From an uncultured Actinomycetes bacterium (GTDB taxonomy: Bacteria > Actinomycetota > Acidimicrobiia > Acidimicrobiales > Microtrichaceae), in the NCBI GenBank assembly GCA_903941145.1, contig CAJANQ010000438.1, positions 1-6,452 on the forward strand: 6,452 nucleotides of DNA. Direction: 5' to 3'. Under the pieces are notes generated by a model. The model searched no databases, was not told where the DNA came from, and worked only from the letters and a program-made list of their open reading frames with translations. Positions 6,084 to 6,452 of the stretch are shown in pieces (position 1 is the first letter of the stretch; every line of letters begins with the position of its first letter). A program made the position numbers and the translations under genes.

Positions 6084-6089
6084 ACCCTA
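6084..6089 (-). promoter_or_regulatory. Candidate -10 element for a leaderless TauE/SafE transcript
   Basis: Read on the minus strand, TAGGGT matches TANNNT and lies six bases before the GTG at 6077, so transcription could begin on the start codon. AGGG within the same motif could instead act as a Shine-Dalgarno sequence about seven bases from GTG, so the reading is ambiguous. No clear -35 was found. Confidence 0.35.
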
Positions 6090-6159
6090 GGTCGGGTGGG
6101 GCGTGTACGGGGGGAGGTATCGCGGTGAGCCCCAAATCGGACCAAGAATCCGGTCGCGC

Positions 6160-6165
6160 TACACT
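6160..6165 (+). promoter_or_regulatory. Candidate -10 element of the small acidic protein gene
   Basis: TACACT fits TANNNT in the 119-base divergent gap. Transcription would start near A6172 and give a leader of about 25 bases containing GGGAG. TCGGAC at 6137-6142 is a poor -35 at 17-base spacing. The -10 overlaps an 8-base palindrome TTGCGCAA (6165-6172). Confidence 0.5.
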
Positions 6166-6185
6166 TGCGCAACGTTTCTGTCTAC

Positions 6186-6190
6186 GGGAG
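6186..6190 (+). promoter_or_regulatory. Ribosome binding site deciding the start of the small acidic protein
   Basis: GGGAG lies six bases before GTG 6197, ideal Shine-Dalgarno spacing. It supports 6197 rather than the upstream in-frame GTG 6125, which has no such site and lies before the predicted transcription start. Confidence 0.6.
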
Positions 6191-6196
6191 TCCGCC

Positions 6197-6403
6197 GTGA
6201 AGAAGGGTCGGCACCGCCGCTACGAAGAAGCTCGTGCCCTCAAGCGCGGGCCGGATCTCGACATCGATGCACTCTTCACCGACCTCGGTGGTGAGCCGCT
6301 GCTTCCCGCGGACGAGCCCGAGCGCGTCGACGAGGCTGACGACGAGCTCGACGAGGACGACGAGTCCTGGGAGTACCCCGAGGAAGAGGACGAGGACTGG
6401 TAG
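6197..6403 (+). CDS. Small charge-segregated protein, basic N-terminus and acidic C-terminus (unknown function)
   Basis: A 68-residue protein. It opens with a basic segment MKKGRHRRYEEARALKRG, passes through a short Leu/Asp block DLDIDALFTDLGG, and ends in a very acidic tail of mostly Asp and Glu with two Trp and one Tyr (SWEY and the terminal DEDW). It is certainly not a membrane protein and is probably largely disordered. The layout recalls the actinobacterial DUF3073 family, which also has a short basic N-terminus, a TDFDALQREL-like block and an acidic tail. Similarity is too weak to assign it. GTG 6197 is chosen for its GGGAG site and upstream -10. An in-frame GTG at 6125 would add 24 less characteristic residues. 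The gene diverges from the TauE/SafE operon with its own promoter and converges on a minus-strand gene four bases downstream. A nucleic-acid- or ribosome-associated role is conceivable but not shown. Confidence 0.72.
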   Translation: MKKGRHRRYEEARALKRGPDLDIDALFTDLGGEPLLPADEPERVDEADDELDEDDESWEYPEEEDEDW

Positions 6404-6409
6404 GTCCTC
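6392..6409. terminator. Short stem-loop at the second convergent junction, possible terminator
   Basis: GAGGAC at 6392-6397 and GTCCTC at 6404-6409 form a 6-base-pair stem with a six-base loop that holds the TAG stop of the small acidic gene. The second arm overlaps the stop codon (6408-6410) of the incoming minus-strand gene. It has the same position relative to both 3' ends as the stronger repeat after RNase D, but it is shorter, has no T-tract, and lies in GAGGAC-rich acidic codons, so chance is possible. Confidence 0.4.
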
Positions 6410-6452
6410 AGCGGGAGCTGTTGGCGTCGGCCTGCAGCTCGGCGACCACCCG
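6408..6452 (-). CDS. C-terminal end of an unrecognised minus-strand gene (partial)
   Basis: On the minus strand the frame is open from the window edge to TGA (6410-6408), giving the last 14 residues RVVAELQADANSSR. The piece looks like a helix followed by a flexible tail, a normal C-terminus for a soluble protein. Third positions are G/C-rich. It is too short for a family call. The gene converges on the small acidic protein gene with four bases between stop codons. Confidence 0.5.
   Translation of the reverse strand, partial: RVVAELQADANSSR

Noticed and set aside
5398..6135. Plus- and minus-strand frames over the TauE/SafE gene
   Set aside because: The TauE/SafE frame has clear transmembrane helices and repeat motifs. 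The others lack any family signature.
6125..6196. An upstream in-frame GTG for the small acidic protein
   Set aside because: It has no ribosome site and precedes the predicted transcription start. GTG 6197 has GGGAG at ideal spacing. It remains possible if transcription starts further upstream.
1..6452. A defence island, CRISPR array, mobile element or retron-like RNA
   Set aside because: There are no direct repeat arrays, transposase, integrase or reverse transcriptase motifs, terminal inverted repeats or composition shift. The patatin alone is not evidence of a CBASS-type effector, since no nucleotide cyclase lies next to it.

Overview
This is a gene-dense, very GC-rich stretch with C/G-ending codons, GTG and TTG starts, and almost no intergenic space. 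That suggests a high-GC Actinomycetota chromosome. The DUF3151 gene supports this, because that family is essentially actinobacterial. An uncultured or Acidimicrobiia-like lineage would fit, but the window alone cannot fix the class. No tRNA, rRNA, CRISPR array, insertion sequence, phage gene or stretch of foreign composition was seen, and no gap exceeds about 120 bases.

Left part (1-4930, all + strand): a tight directon. It runs from the tail of an unrecognised gene, to a patatin-like lipid acyl hydrolase, a DUF3151 protein, a PLP enzyme of the sphingosine-1-phosphate-lyase-like group, MobA (molybdenum cofactor guanylyltransferase), a single-domain rhodanese and RNase D. Spacings range from a 10-base overlap to 13 bases. 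Two junctions have only one base between stop and start. Actinobacterial -10 motifs (TANNNT) lie 6-7 bases before the DUF3151 and rhodanese start codons, so the directon probably contains internal promoters that give leaderless transcripts.

Right part: a two-gene minus-strand operon (6077-4945) encodes a TauE/SafE-family exporter and a small three-helix membrane protein resembling DUF1634. They are coupled by an ATGA overlap. It converges on RNase D, and the 3' ends are separated by a perfect 12-base inverted repeat that is a good candidate bidirectional terminator. Diverging from the exporter is a small gene for a 68-residue protein with a basic N-terminus and a highly acidic C-terminus. It has its own -10 element and ribosome binding site. 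It converges on the last codons of a minus-strand gene that enters from the right edge, again with a stem-loop at the junction.

Functionally this looks like a mostly housekeeping neighbourhood: RNA processing, cofactor maturation, lipid turnover and anion or sulfur export. The least understood members are the S1P-lyase-like enzyme, whose substrate is unknown, the DUF3151 protein and the small charge-segregated protein. I see no convincing evidence for a new multi-gene defence or mobile system.
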